Below are positions 63,601 to 64,000 of a DNA stretch of 64,000 nucleotides, in pieces. Each line of letters opens with the position of its first letter. Position 1 is the first letter of the stretch. Made by a program: the position numbers and the translations under genes. Below the pieces are notes generated by a model. It was not told the DNA's origin. It ran no database searches and saw only the letters and a program-made list of their open reading frames with translations. Source of the stretch: Stella humosa (GTDB lineage Bacteria; Pseudomonadota; Alphaproteobacteria; ATCC43930; Allostellaceae); assembly GCF_006738645.1 (NCBI RefSeq), contig NZ_AP019700.1, forward strand, positions 4,198,001-4,262,000. The letters run 5' to 3'.

Positions 63601-64000
63601 CTATGCCGTCTTGTGCGACACGTTCTTGGCGACGGTATAGCAGGCCAGCCCCTCGGTCCCGCCCTCTCGGCCATAGCCGCTGTCCTTGACCCCGCCGAAC
63701 GGCGTCTCGGCCACGGATGCCACGAAGTGGTTGATCGACAGGTTGCCGCATTCGACCCGGTCCGCCAGGATCGCGGCCGTCTCCGCCGAGCGCGTGAAGG
63801 CATAGGCTGCCAGGCCGAACGGCAGGCTGTTGGCCCGGCCGATCGCCTCGTCCAGGCTGCCGACGCGGGCGACGAGCGCCAGCGGGCCGAACGGCTCCTG
63901 CTGCATGGCGATCGCGTCGTCCGGGACGTCGGCCAGCACGGTCGGCGGAAAATAGTAGCCGCGGTTGCCGATCCGGCTGCCGCCGGAGAGGACGCGGGCC
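63601..64000 (-). CDS. Aldehyde dehydrogenase, C-terminal part (cut by window edge)
   Basis: The last 132 codons of an NAD(P)-dependent aldehyde dehydrogenase. Recognisable are YYFPPTVLADVPDDAIAMQQEPFGPL (the Glu-Pro-Phe-Gly-Pro motif), NSLPFGLAAYAFTRS and ETPFGGVKDSGYGREGG, close to succinate-semialdehyde dehydrogenases. The catalytic Cys region lies outside the window. It is first in view of an operon with the split decarboxylase, so it probably oxidises the aldehyde that enzyme makes. Confidence 0.9.
   Translation of the reverse strand, partial: ARVLSGGSRIGNRGYYFPPTVLADVPDDAIAMQQEPFGPLALVARVGSLDEAIGRANSLPFGLAAYAFTRSAETAAILADRVECGNLSINHFVASVAETPFGGVKDSGYGREGGTEGLACYTVAKNVSHKTA

Noticed and set aside
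1-64000. tRNA, rRNA, CRISPR arrays, insertion sequences, prophage genes
   Set aside because: Both strands were read for cloverleaf-like ends, regular spaced repeats and transposase or integrase motifs; none was convincing.

Overview
The window is GC-rich (near 70% by eye) chromosomal DNA from an alphaproteobacterium, most likely of the Rhodospirillales type. The grounds are the core gene order (RNase E, PBP1A, RF2, AsmA-like, GlnE, Bcp), the single-cysteine L36, an IalB-family protein, an AapJQM-type amino acid transporter and abundant organic-acid and amino-acid catabolism genes. I cannot name the genus. No rRNA, tRNA, CRISPR array, insertion sequence or phage gene was recognised.

Region 1 (1-28.9 kb) is mostly core. 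It holds glycolate oxidase glcD with the start of glcE, rpmJ, an IalB-like gene followed by a secreted-protein gene broken by a frameshift, rne with a strong terminator, mrcA, prfB with its programmed +1 frameshift, an AsmA-like gene, glnE and bcp. A TetR-regulated RND efflux operon (TetR, MFP, RND pump, outer-membrane channel), a GST, a gamma-glutamyltransferase and a small VTT-type membrane protein follow.

Region 2 (28.9-39.9 kb) looks like an accessory cassette. A 350-bp AT-richer leader opens it. Next come an SMP-30/strictosidine-synthase-like protein, an MFS exporter, a secreted alpha/beta hydrolase, an HVKWF/DoxX-like membrane protein, a 2TM-domain protein and an 894-residue protein that fuses a CrtI/retinol-saturase-like FAD enzyme to its own ferredoxin-reductase and 2Fe-2S ferredoxin domains. 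A divergent winged-helix/NB-ARC regulator closes it. Two promoter regions carry the same triplet of GGT-led 10-bp direct repeats and a third carries a weaker copy. I propose these as the operators of that regulator. This cassette is the best candidate for an undescribed system.

Region 3 (40-64 kb) is a catabolic island. It holds two DAO-type flavoenzymes, an SDR, an FCD-type GntR regulator, a class IV aminotransferase, a hydantoinase B/A pair joined to a TPP enzyme, a D-2-hydroxyacid dehydrogenase, an orphan TTT-type binding protein, a PhzF-like protein lacking its catalytic Glu, two Ldh-family reductases, an amino acid ABC importer without its ATPase, a class II aldolase, a tricarballylate-dehydrogenase-like flavoprotein, a split sulfopyruvate-decarboxylase-like TPP enzyme and the end of an aldehyde dehydrogenase. 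Five promoters in this island share an AT-rich palindrome close to GTATACTAGTATAC, which suggests one regulon under the GntR protein. The likely theme is uptake and oxidation of an amino-acid- or hydantoin-like compound through keto acids; the substrate cannot be told from sequence.
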